DNA of 19,637 nt from Chloroflexota bacterium (GTDB taxonomy: Bacteria; Chloroflexota; Ktedonobacteria; Ktedonobacterales; Ktedonobacteraceae). The position numbers were made by a program, and so were the translations under genes. The DNA lies in NCBI GenBank assembly GCA_902810755.1, contig CADDYT010000120.1:1-19637 (forward strand), in the 5' to 3' direction. The notes under the pieces were generated by a model that saw only the letters and a list, made by a program, of their open reading frames with translations, had not been told where the DNA came from and did no database searches. Positions 1 through 6,879 of this stretch are shown piece by piece (position 1 is the first letter of the stretch; each line of letters begins with the position of its first letter).

Positions 1-19
1 CGATAGAAAGGATATTTCT

Positions 20-2110
20 GTGACCCGCAAGCTTTCTCGCGACGATCTGCAATCGTTCAAGATGATGGGGAATGTTGCGCTTTCGCCTGACGGGCGGCGC
101 GTGGCCTTTGTCATCAATACCATCGACCGGACAAAGAATGAAAACCTCCATGCCCTCTGGCTGCTGGAACTTGATGAGCAGGGTCATGCGGCAGGCGAGC
201 CGCGCCGGTTGACGAGCGGCACGAAAAGCGACACCTATCCCGTCTGGGCGCCGGATAGCCGCAGGCTCCTCTTTCTTTCCAACCGCGAAGGCGAGAAAAA
301 TCAGCTCTGGCTCATCGATACTCAAGGCGGTGAGGCGCGCAAGCTCACCGACATGTTGCGCGGCGTGAGCGAGGCTGCGTGGTCTCCTGACGGCCAGTGG
401 ATTGCCTTTACCGCTATGGCCGCCCCTACTGACCCGGACGAAGTGCTGACCGGCGCCAGGACGCTTTCGGAAGAGGATAAGAAAAAACGCGAGGAGGAAG
501 AGCGTCTACGCCTGCGCACCATCACCTCGATCCTCTATCGCATGGATGGGCGCGGCCTCTTCGACCAACGCAGCCAGCTCTTCGTCATGCCTGCCCCTGT
601 CTCCGGTCAGGAAGCTGCCATTGAACCATCTTCAATTCGCCGTCTGACTACCGATGAGGCCGATTATTCGCAGCCCGGCTGGACGCCCGATAGCGCGGAA
701 ATCTCTGTGCTGAGCAATCGCGCTGATGACCGCGACCGCAGCTTTGTGCAGGACCTGTGGGCCATTGCGCGTGAGAGGGGCGAGGCGCGGCAGGTGAGCG
801 ATCACACGCTGCAAATCGAGACCTATACCTGGTCGCCCGATGGGCGCTCGGCGCTGCTCGTGGCCGCGCCAGATATGCGCGCGCATGGCCTGCGCAATAG
901 CAGTCTCTACCGGCTATCCCGTGAAGGCGGTGCGGCCACTCTGCTCACGCCACAGGTAGACAACGAAACCAGCACCGCCGCTTCGGGCGCGCTCGGCTTG
1001 CCCGGCCCCTATCGCCCACAGTGGAGCGTGGATAGCCAGCGCATCTATTTCGTCATCACCGAACACGGCTGCGTCAACGTCTACCGCCTGGACATTGCTC
1101 AGCAAAGCGTCACCGCTCTGACCGGCGGCGATCATCTCATCTACTACCTCGCTCTACTCCCCGGCGAGCGTGGCTTGCTGCTGGCCGACGAAGAATACTT
1201 GCATCCCTGGGAACTGTACCTCTTGCCCCTCGATGCGGCAGGCGCGAGCGCGGGTGAGATGGAGCCGCTGACCCATCTTCACGACCGCCAGCTTGCCGAA
1301 TTGACCTTGAGCCAGCCGGAACGTATTCGCTACAAAGGAACCAACGACGAAGAGATTGATGGCTGGATTGTGCGCCCTGTCGGTGCGCGCGAGGGTGTGC
1401 GCTATCCGCTGATCGTCAGCATTCATGGCGGGCCAAACTGGGCCTACGGGGTGGGCATGAATCACTTTTTTCAGTACCTTGCCAGCCTGGGCTATGCCGT
1501 CTTCTACTGCAACCCGCATGGCAGTACCGGTAGCGGTGAAGCTTTCCAGCGCCAGGTCGTCGGTGACTGGGGCGGCTGGGATTTTCAGGATATCATGCTC
1601 GGTGTTGATGAATGCATCGCACGCGGCATCGCCGACCCGGACCGCCTGCTGGTCACGGGCTACAGCTATGGCGGCTACATGACCATGTTTATCATCGGCC
1701 ATACCGACCGCTTCAAAGCTGCTGTGCCGATGGCCGGTGTCTCCAACCTCGAAAGCTTCGTCGGCACTTCCGACATCGGTTTCTGGATGGTCGAGCAGTC
1801 GCAGGGCTATCCCTGGGACCCGGAGCGCGCCGCCTACTATCGCGAACGCTCGCCCGTCAATGCCGCTGCCAGCGTGACCACGCCCACGCGCTTCATCCAC
1901 CCCGAAGGAGACCTGCGCTGCCCCATCGAGCAGACGGAGCAATTCTATATGCGCCTCAAAATGATGGGCAAGGTTCCCGTCGAGCTTGTGCGTGGCCCCG
2001 CTTCCTGGCACGGCGGCACCAGTAAGCCTGGCCAATACTATGACCGCTGGGAATCCATGCTCGACTGGTTCCGCAAGTATGTGGAGCTGCGCCCGGAGGA
2101 GTATGATTAA
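20..2110 (+). CDS. S9 family (prolyl oligopeptidase / acylaminoacyl-peptidase-like) serine peptidase
   Basis: The 696-residue product is a cytosolic-type S9 peptidase. Enzymes of this family release acyl-amino acids or dipeptides from short peptides. The N-terminal ~420 residues hold repeated 'SPDG'/'APDS' stretches (for example SPDGRRVAF and SPDGQWIAF) typical of a PD40/WD40-like beta-propeller. The C-terminal ~260 residues are an alpha/beta hydrolase. The catalytic triad is visible: nucleophile Ser549 in GYSYGGYM, Asp631 in EGDLRCP, and His664 in SWHGG. HGGPNWAYG near residue 475 is the usual oxyanion region. No signal peptide is seen. The start is GTG at 20, with AGAAAGGA 7 nt upstream. 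It ends 27 bp before the convergent MFS gene with no clear terminator between them. The family call is firm; the substrate cannot be told. Confidence 0.95.
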   Translation: MTRKLSRDDLQSFKMMGNVALSPDGRRVAFVINTIDRTKNENLHALWLLELDEQGHAAGEPRRLTSGTKSDTYPVWAPDSRRLLFLSNREGEKNQLWLIDTQGGEARKLTDMLRGVSEAAWSPDGQWIAFTAMAAPTDPDEVLTGARTLSEEDKKKREEEERLRLRTITSILYRMDGRGLFDQRSQLFVMPAPVSGQEAAIEPSSIRRLTTDEADYSQPGWTPDSAEISVLSNRADDRDRSFVQDLWAIARERGEARQVSDHTLQIETYTWSPDGRSALLVAAPDMRAHGLRNSSLYRLSREGGAATLLTPQVDNETSTAASGALGLPGPYRPQWSVDSQRIYFVITEHGCVNVYRLDIAQQSVTALTGGDHLIYYLALLPGERGLLLADEEYLHPWELYLLPLDAAGASAGEMEPLTHLHDRQLAELTLSQPERIRYKGTNDEEIDGWIVRPVGAREGVRYPLIVSIHGGPNWAYGVGMNHFFQYLASLGYAVFYCNPHGSTGSGEAFQRQVVGDWGGWDFQDIMLGVDECIARGIADPDRLLVTGYSYGGYMTMFIIGHTDRFKAAVPMAGVSNLESFVGTSDIGFWMVEQSQGYPWDPERAAYYRERSPVNAAASVTTPTRFIHPEGDLRCPIEQTEQFYMRLKMMGKVPVELVRGPASWHGGTSKPGQYYDRWESMLDWFRKYVELRPEEYD

Positions 2111-2137
2111 GTTGACATAAGGAATATTCTCATGCGC

Positions 2138-3511
2138 TTACTTCACTCCTCGGACCTGTTTAATCACCAGCGTCCCGAAACCGAAGTAGACGATGGTCAC
2201 GATGAAAAGGACGGTATAGCCGAGATGGTTGGGGAGGGTGTGCATGGCTTGCAGCAAGATGCCGCCGATACTGATGCCGATGACCTGTGGCAGGATACCC
2301 ATAGCAGACCAGATGCCCATGAACTTGCCCGCCTCGTCGGTCGGCGGCAACACATCTGTCGTCAAGGCCCAGTCCACGCTGGTATAGGCGCCGTAGCCGA
2401 TGCCGAAGCAGGCTGCGCTGATCAACGCGCCGTACTGATTCTGGAAAAGAATAAAAATCAGGCAGACAATCGTCATCACCGCGCCGGAAAGGTAGACCAG
2501 CCCTTTGCGCCCTCTATGATCGGAAATCCAGCCCGCAACGAGCGAGGTGGGCAGCGCGAAGAGCAGCAGGATGGGCAGGAACAGCACACCGGAGAACTGC
2601 TCGCCGGAGAAAGGGGAATTGAGGATGATGGTCTTCACTCCCGGCCCGCCCAGAACGTCATCAAAGTAGTATTGCAGGAAGTAGAAGACGCCCCATATGC
2701 CCATCATCAGCAGCAGGCGCGCCAGCAGGACCCAGGAGAGATCGGGGTATTGCGATGGCTTGAACAGGAATTTTTTCAGCACAGGTAGAATCTGCACCGT
2801 TGTTTTCCCCTCGCCCGGCGGCAGCGGCGTCTCTTTGACGGTAATGACGGTATAAGCGACAAAGATAATCTGGATCACCGCGATGAGCAGGAAAATCTGC
2901 ACAATCTCGTTGCGATAGACGGGCAGGGCGTCATTTTTGTTCACAATGATGCCCGCGACGATTGAGCCGATTGCTGTGCCGAGCAGGTTAAAGAGGCCGT
3001 TGAAGCCTGCCGTGAGGCCACGCTGGTGTTGTGGCACCCTGTCGGCAATGATCGCGCTCCACGGCGAGTTCGCCAGGTTATTAGTGAACTGCAAGAACAG
3101 GAAGAGGACAATAAAGGTCAGCAGCAGCGCGGTGGAGGAGAACCAGGAGGGGGCAAAGGCGAAGAGGAGCAGCACAATCACGTTGAAGATGGTGCCGATA
3201 ATCAGGAAGGGACGGCGGCGACCCATGCGGAACGTGGCATAATCGGAGATGGCCCCCACCAGCGGATTGACGACAACGGCCACCAGTGTCCCCCAGATCA
3301 CCACCAGCGTGAGGTTGATGTCCTTATCCGCGTTGCCAAGAAATTTCACCACCATACTGGGAATCACGATAGCCTGCAACGCCTGCCAGTGAAAGTTGTT
3401 GGCTAGCCAGAAAACATTCAGGTTGATCTGGTCGAAGAGGGTAACGCGCCGCTGCGTCGCGGCTTTATCGGGGCTAACAGCAATGCCCCCAGGATTATCG
3501 GATAACTCCAT
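2138..3511 (-). CDS. MFS carrier, SLC45/GPH (sugar-cation symporter)-like
   Basis: A 457-residue integral membrane protein with about 12 hydrophobic segments. The cytoplasmic loop after the second or third helix reads GAISDYATFRMGRRRPFLI. This is the G-x-x-SD-(x)n-GRRRPF signature of SLC45/sucrose-type and GPH symporters, so a sugar or glycoside is a reasonable but unproven substrate. A second MFS loop motif, GWISDHRGRKG, lies in the C-terminal half. The frame is open back to 3583, but ATG 3511 is chosen because GGGGAGG sits 7 nt upstream. In addition, a TTGTCA-17-TATAAT promoter at 3586-3614 would start transcription near 3578, downstream of the longer start. Transcribed alone and convergent with the S9 peptidase gene. 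Confidence 0.88.
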   Translation of the reverse strand: MELSDNPGGIAVSPDKAATQRRVTLFDQINLNVFWLANNFHWQALQAIVIPSMVVKFLGNADKDINLTLVVIWGTLVAVVVNPLVGAISDYATFRMGRRRPFLIIGTIFNVIVLLLFAFAPSWFSSTALLLTFIVLFLFLQFTNNLANSPWSAIIADRVPQHQRGLTAGFNGLFNLLGTAIGSIVAGIIVNKNDALPVYRNEIVQIFLLIAVIQIIFVAYTVITVKETPLPPGEGKTTVQILPVLKKFLFKPSQYPDLSWVLLARLLLMMGIWGVFYFLQYYFDDVLGGPGVKTIILNSPFSGEQFSGVLFLPILLLFALPTSLVAGWISDHRGRKGLVYLSGAVMTIVCLIFILFQNQYGALISAACFGIGYGAYTSVDWALTTDVLPPTDEAGKFMGIWSAMGILPQVIGISIGGILLQAMHTLPNHLGYTVLFIVTIVYFGFGTLVIKQVRGVK

Positions 3512-3585
3512 GAAGCAACCTCCCCTTACAGGAAAGACCGGGACGTTGTTTTGCGCCTGCCTGCATTTCAGCCAGACTTGCAATT

Positions 3586-3614
3586 ATTATATGCATACAG
3601 CCCCTCCTTGACAA
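3586..3614 (-). promoter_or_regulatory. sigma70-type promoter of the MFS gene
   Basis: On the minus strand TTGTCA (3609-3614), a 17-bp spacer and a perfect TATAAT (3586-3591). The predicted transcription start near 3578 gives a ~67-nt leader to ATG 3511. The -35 box lies inside a small inverted repeat (CTCCTT-GAC-AAGGAG, 3604-3618) that could be an operator. Confidence 0.75.
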
Positions 3615-3621
3615 GGAGTAT

Positions 3622-3671
3622 CAGGTACAAAAAAGCTGGCAGCCTGCAAGCTGCCAGCTTTTTTGTACCTG
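3622..3671 (-). terminator. intrinsic terminator of trxB (perfect 21-bp inverted repeat)
   Basis: Arms 3622-3642 and 3651-3671 are perfect reverse complements, and C3643/G3650 can add one more pair around a 6-nt loop. The stem has a GC-rich core (AGCTGGCAG) flanked by a run of six A/T pairs, so read from either strand it gives a GC stem followed by a U run. It starts 5 nt after the trxB stop codon. Reading from the other strand it would also block rightward transcription into trxB. Confidence 0.9.
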
Positions 3672-3675
3672 TACA

Positions 3676-4626
3676 TTAATTCCAGTTTTCCACGCCCACG
3701 TCCTCGCCCTGGCTTTCAAACCAGCGTTCCAGATCGATAGCGGCGCGACAGCCGTCTCCGGCGGCAGTCACCGCCTGGCGATAGCGATGATCGGTCACGT
3801 CGCCTGCCGCGAAGACGCCGGGGATGTTGGTCATCGTGTGTTCAACCGGGACGATGTAGCCCTGCCTGTCCATGTTAATGACGCCCTTGAACAGGTCGGT
3901 GTTCGGCTGGTGACCGATGGCCAGGAACAGGCCCTGCACCGGCAGCTCTGACACTTCGCCCGTTTTCACATTCTTTACCTTCAGCCCGGTCACAGCGTTT
4001 TCGCCCAGCACCTCGGTCACAACCGTATCCCACAGGAAGCTGATCTTCGGGTTCTTAAAGGCGCGATCCTGCATAATCTTGCTGGCGCGCAGGCTGTCGC
4101 GGCGGTGAATCAGCGTCACGTGGTTGGCGTAGCGTGTCAAAAACAGCGCCTCTTCCAGCGCGGTATCGCCGCCGCCGACGACCGCGACATCCTTGCCCTT
4201 GAAGAAAAAGCCATCGCAGGTCGCGCACGCGCTGACGCCACGCCCGCGCAACTGCTGTTCGCTCGGCAGGTTCAGCCATTTCGCGCTCGCCCCGGTGGCG
4301 ATAATCACCGAACGTGCCTTATACTCGCCCGAATCGGTCGTAATCGTAAAGGGACGTTTGCTGAAATCGACGGCGGTTACGTCTTCGGGGATCATCTCTG
4401 TGCCAAAGCGGCGCGCCTGCTCCTCGAACTGCTCCATCAGCGTCGGCCCCAGAATGCCTTCCGCGAAACCGGGATAGTTCTCCACGTCGCTGGTCGTCAT
4501 CAACTGACCGCCGACCTCGTAGCCCTGAAACATCAGCACCGACAGATTGGCGCGCGATGCATACAGCGCAGCCGTGTAGCCAGCCGGGCCGGAGCCAATA
4601 ATAATCACATCATACAATTTTGCCAT
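3676..4626 (-). CDS. trxB: thioredoxin-disulfide reductase (NADPH)
   Basis: A 316-residue FAD enzyme that passes electrons from NADPH to thioredoxin in the cytosol. FAD-binding GSGPAGY is near the N-terminus. The redox-active pair is C134/C137 in ACATCDG, matching the known CATC motif. The NADPH domain has VVGGGDTALEEA followed by HRRDSLRA, whose basic residues read the 2'-phosphate of NADPH. A late FAD motif, FAAGDVTDHRYRQAVTAAGDG, is present. Length is typical. ATG 4626 (MAKLYDVIIIG) is preferred, with GAGGT ~12 nt upstream and the usual family N-terminus. A GTG six codons upstream (4644) is the alternative. Transcribed alone. No thioredoxin gene is adjacent. Confidence 0.96.
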   Translation of the reverse strand: MAKLYDVIIIGSGPAGYTAALYASRANLSVLMFQGYEVGGQLMTTSDVENYPGFAEGILGPTLMEQFEEQARRFGTEMIPEDVTAVDFSKRPFTITTDSGEYKARSVIIATGASAKWLNLPSEQQLRGRGVSACATCDGFFFKGKDVAVVGGGDTALEEALFLTRYANHVTLIHRRDSLRASKIMQDRAFKNPKISFLWDTVVTEVLGENAVTGLKVKNVKTGEVSELPVQGLFLAIGHQPNTDLFKGVINMDRQGYIVPVEHTMTNIPGVFAAGDVTDHRYRQAVTAAGDGCRAAIDLERWFESQGEDVGVENWN

Positions 4627-4772
4627 GACCGGATCATACCTCACTTTTCCATCGTGTAGTGGTTCTGCTTAGAGAAACAATCATCTGCCTCGTTTTATGC
4701 CCTCACCTCAGCCACCAGTCACACGCCCTCTCATAATCCTTTCATATGTTATAACACGCGGCTATTCCCGTG
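4627..4772 (-). other. intergenic region upstream of trxB
   Basis: 146 bp between trxB and the ecfT stop. Only a weak promoter candidate is seen on the minus strand: GTGACT, 17 bp, CATAAA. No clear terminator follows ecfT. Confidence 0.3.
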
Positions 4773-5681
4773 CTATGGAGCGAGAAACTGTGGGATGCCC
4801 TGCTGGTGTAAGAAGCCCCAGGGGCCACCGTGAATCGCTCCGACGATGTTGATGGTGGTGATGATGACGAACCAGAGCAGACCCAGGACGATGAGCAGGC
4901 TGTCGAGGGGGCGCAGGTGCAGTTCGGTGATCCATGTGCGCTTAGCGATGCCGAAGCAGCGTAACTCCATTGCACTCACGATGTCTTCCGCGCCGACGAT
5001 TGAGCCGATGACAACCGGGACGATCATCGGCGCGAGACGGGCAACTTTGCTGAAGATGCCGCCGCGCAGCTTGTCAATTTCGAAGCCGCGTGCGCGCTGT
5101 GCGTCCAGCGTCACGCTGAAGTCGCGCGCCAGCGTGGGCATGAAACGCAGCGAGAGGTCAATGGCGTAGGACACTCTGTCAGGGACGCCGAGGCCGCTGA
5201 AGGTGACACCCAGGTGGCCAGGGTTGGTGGTATACGAGATCGGGATGGCAAATAGTACGGCGCTGAGGATGCGCATGGCCTGCGTAAAGAGGAAGACGAT
5301 ATTTTCAACGGTGAAATGCAGCGGAGCAAGCCCGATGAAGGGCGCGTGGCGCTGGAAGGCCAGAAAGGGAACGCTGAAGAGGATATGCTCCTTCGCCACA
5401 TCCAGTCCGGGGACGACCGCGCCTCCCGAAAGCAGGAAGTTCGCGCAGACGATCACAGTCACAAGGACAAAGACGAAGCGCCATGTTCCTTTTGTCTCCT
5501 CCCACTTCAGCCGTGCTGCCCTGTAATAGAGCAGCGAGATAAGGAAACCGATCAACACGACCCAGAAATTGATGGTCTGGTACATGGCAAAACTGAAGGC
5601 AAACAGCAAGACCAGCTTCACACGGGGGTCGAGCCGGTGAACGAATGAATCTCTTTTGATGTAAGCGAAGGTCATGAGCAT
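4773..5681 (-). CDS. ecfT: ECF transporter transmembrane coupling protein EcfT
   Basis: A 302-residue membrane protein that couples ATP hydrolysis by the EcfA pair to the substrate-binding S component. The N-terminus (YIKRDSFVHRLDPRVKL) is the standard CbiQ/EcfT opening. About five to six hydrophobic segments follow. Two coupling-helix motifs contact the ATPases: Ala-Arg-Gly at residues 197-199 (DAQRARGFE) and the second, RCFG at 241-244 (AMELRCFG). The start is ATG 5681; ATG 5675 is possible, and neither has a strong Shine-Dalgarno. It is the last gene of the A-S-T set but is separated from S by 506 bp of repeats, so its expression relative to the other two may differ. Confidence 0.92.
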   Translation of the reverse strand: MLMTFAYIKRDSFVHRLDPRVKLVLLFAFSFAMYQTINFWVVLIGFLISLLYYRAARLKWEETKGTWRFVFVLVTVIVCANFLLSGGAVVPGLDVAKEHILFSVPFLAFQRHAPFIGLAPLHFTVENIVFLFTQAMRILSAVLFAIPISYTTNPGHLGVTFSGLGVPDRVSYAIDLSLRFMPTLARDFSVTLDAQRARGFEIDKLRGGIFSKVARLAPMIVPVVIGSIVGAEDIVSAMELRCFGIAKRTWITELHLRPLDSLLIVLGLLWFVIITTINIVGAIHGGPWGFLHQQGIPQFLAP

Positions 5682-5752
5682 GGAGCAACTCGCTCTCTGT
5701 AATTACTATCAGTCCCCGGATCACCCGCTCGCATGCAGGCCAGTCGCCGCGT

Positions 5753-5776
5753 GCAGGCCACCCGCAAGGGATGGCC
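5753..5776. repeat. 24-bp repeat, copy 1
   Basis: The 24 bp at 5753-5776 recur at 5863-5886 with a single change. The unit contains GGCCACCC-GCAA-GGG(A/G)TGGCC, so it is itself a hairpin. Copy 1 runs into the left end of the first 63-bp palindrome. Confidence 0.7.
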
Positions 5777-5833
5777 CTACTATACACGACCGTCTCGTGG
5801 GCCGTGAGAAGCCATTGTATATAATAGGGCCAT
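5771..5833. repeat. 63-bp palindromic repeat element, copy 1
   Basis: The ends are imperfect inverted repeats: ATGGCCCTACTATACACGA at the left, and the reverse complement of the right end reads ATGGCCCTATTATATACA. It matches copy 2 at about 51 of 63 positions with no gaps. Both are preceded by GGG and followed by CTC. This resembles a small MITE or REP-type element or an RNA hairpin. Confidence 0.7.
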
Positions 5834-5856
5834 CTCCATAAACGTTAACTGAAGGC

Positions 5857-5895
5857 CGCCCGGCAGGCCACCCGCAAGGGGTGGCCTGCCGGGCG
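5857..5895. repeat. perfect 17-bp GC-rich hairpin
   Basis: Arms 5857-5873 and 5879-5895 are perfect reverse complements around the pentaloop GCAAG. Shifting one base gives a C-GCAA-G GNRA-type tetraloop with one bulged G. It includes the second copy of the 24-bp repeat (5863-5886). No T run follows on either strand, so it is not a classical intrinsic terminator. It would be a very stable RNA structure in an ecfS-ecfT transcript. Confidence 0.8.
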
Positions 5896-5926
5896 CTGGC
5901 CCCGGCTTCCGTGAACGCTTCTAGGG

Positions 5927-5989
5927 ATGGCCTTACTAGAGACGAGCATCTCGTGGGGCCGGGGAAGCCATCGTATATAGTAGGGCCAC
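5927..5989. repeat. 63-bp palindromic repeat element, copy 2
   Basis: Same length and orientation as copy 1, about 80% identical. Left end is ATGGCCTTACTAGAGACGA; the reverse complement of the right end reads GTGGCCCTACTATATACGA. The central CTCGTGGG block and AAGCCAT are shared by both copies. Confidence 0.7.
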
Positions 5990-5999
5990 CTCTTGCCGG

Positions 6000-6055
6000 T
6001 GGCCTGCCCCCGGTTGGCGGATGGCCTGCCCCCGGTTGGCGGGTGGCCTGCCCCC
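6000..6055. repeat. 22-bp tandem repeat (about 2.5 copies)
   Basis: The unit starting TGGCCTGCCCCCGGTTGGC recurs at 6000, 6022 and 6044, the last copy truncated. There is no spacer between units, so it is not a CRISPR. Confidence 0.8.
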
Positions 6056-6062
6056 TCGTGAC

Positions 6063-6102
6063 CGACGGGCCTGGCGGGACGCCGACGGGCCTGGCGGGAC
6101 GT
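6063..6102. repeat. 20-bp direct duplication
   Basis: The unit CGACGGGCCTGGCGGGACG occurs at 6063 and again at 6083, directly abutting (period 20). Confidence 0.8.
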
Positions 6103-6187
6103 CGGGTGGCCGCAGGGTCTTCGCGTCGACTGATGGGACAGCCACCGGGGCCGTCTGTTGCCGGGGTGGCCTGCCGCCTTCCTCTCT

Positions 6188-6775
6188 CTAAGCGGTTGAT
6201 CGGCGCCCATAGCGTGCCATCGCGGCGTTGTAGGCGACGAGCAGGATGGGCAGCAGGATCAGACCCAGGATGAGGTCTGGCACGATCGCCGAGACGTAGG
6301 TAGCGGCGGCGGTTGACGGCGTAGTCGACGAGACGACGATGTCGCTGAAGGCGGCAAAGGCGAGACCAACGAGGATGCCAACTGCCGAGAAAATCTCAGC
6401 AATCACGATCAGGCGGGTGTTGTTGTAGCGACCCCAGGTGATATACATGGCCAGACCGGCGATGAAGCCGATCAGGGCATTGCCCACATCCCAGTTCCAG
6501 TAGACGCCGTAACCGGAAACCAGATCGCCGATGAAGTTGCCAACTCCACCACTGAAGAGGCCAACCCAGGGACCAAAAACTGCCCCGAAGAATAGGGGGA
6601 TGACGATAGCCGGACGAATAGACACATTACCGGGAAGTTGCAGGAAGTTGGTCGGTACGCTCAACAGGCCGTAGAGCGCCGCTCCCAACGCCATGTAGAC
6701 AACCTTGCGCACGCTGATGCCCCAGATTAAGGAGGCAGAGCGTCTCTGTTCTCCGGTTCTTTCTGTCACTGCCAT
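6188..6775 (-). CDS. ECF transporter S component (substrate-binding), UPF0397/ECF-ribofla_trS-like
   Basis: A 195-residue membrane protein with about five to six hydrophobic segments, the size of an S component that binds a vitamin or small metabolite in group-I/II ECF transporters. The block at residues ~54-108 (RPAIVIPLFFGAVFGPWVG, then GNFIGDL, GYGVYWNWDVGNALIG) resembles the UPF0397 family, which is often found beside fused EcfA ATPases. The Pfam name mentions riboflavin, but the substrate of this branch is not settled and no riboswitch is visible to decide it. Start ATG 6775 has AAAGGA 8 nt upstream. It lies 104 bp after the ATPase gene on the same strand. Confidence 0.85.
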   Translation of the reverse strand: MAVTERTGEQRRSASLIWGISVRKVVYMALGAALYGLLSVPTNFLQLPGNVSIRPAIVIPLFFGAVFGPWVGLFSGGVGNFIGDLVSGYGVYWNWDVGNALIGFIAGLAMYITWGRYNNTRLIVIAEIFSAVGILVGLAFAAFSDIVVSSTTPSTAAATYVSAIVPDLILGLILLPILLVAYNAAMARYGRRSTA

Positions 6776-6879
6776 AGCGGTTATCCTTTCTGATAACTGA
6801 TGGACGGTCGGATGAGAAGGGTAAAGGAAACAATGGAAGGCTCAGGAAATGAGTGAGCAAACCTCCTTTCTGCCGGTCT

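Larger units (their letters stand above)
5682..6187. other. 506-bp repeat-rich, non-coding spacer between ecfS and ecfT
   Basis: No credible gene. It holds two related 63-bp palindromes, a perfect 17-bp hairpin, a 22-bp tandem repeat, a 20-bp duplicated unit and at least five copies of TGGCCTGCC. Composition is much more GC-rich than the flanking genes apart from AT-rich arms in the palindromes. Antisense frames here are by-products of the GC bias. Confidence 0.7.

Noticed and set aside
1154..2035. 293-codon open frame antisense to the S9 peptidase
   Set aside because: No start signal or family resemblance; the opposite strand carries the complete catalytic triad.
2132..2788. 218-codon open frame antisense to the MFS gene
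   Set aside because: Gln/His/Asp/Glu-rich translation typical of the reverse strand of a hydrophobic membrane protein.
6000..6102. CRISPR array
   Set aside because: The 22-bp and 20-bp units are directly adjacent with no unique spacers and only two to three copies.
5845..6273. Overlapping frames on both strands across the ecfS-ecfT spacer
   Set aside because: Arg/Pro/Gly-rich low-complexity translations produced by GC-rich repeats; no Shine-Dalgarno and no protein-like pattern.
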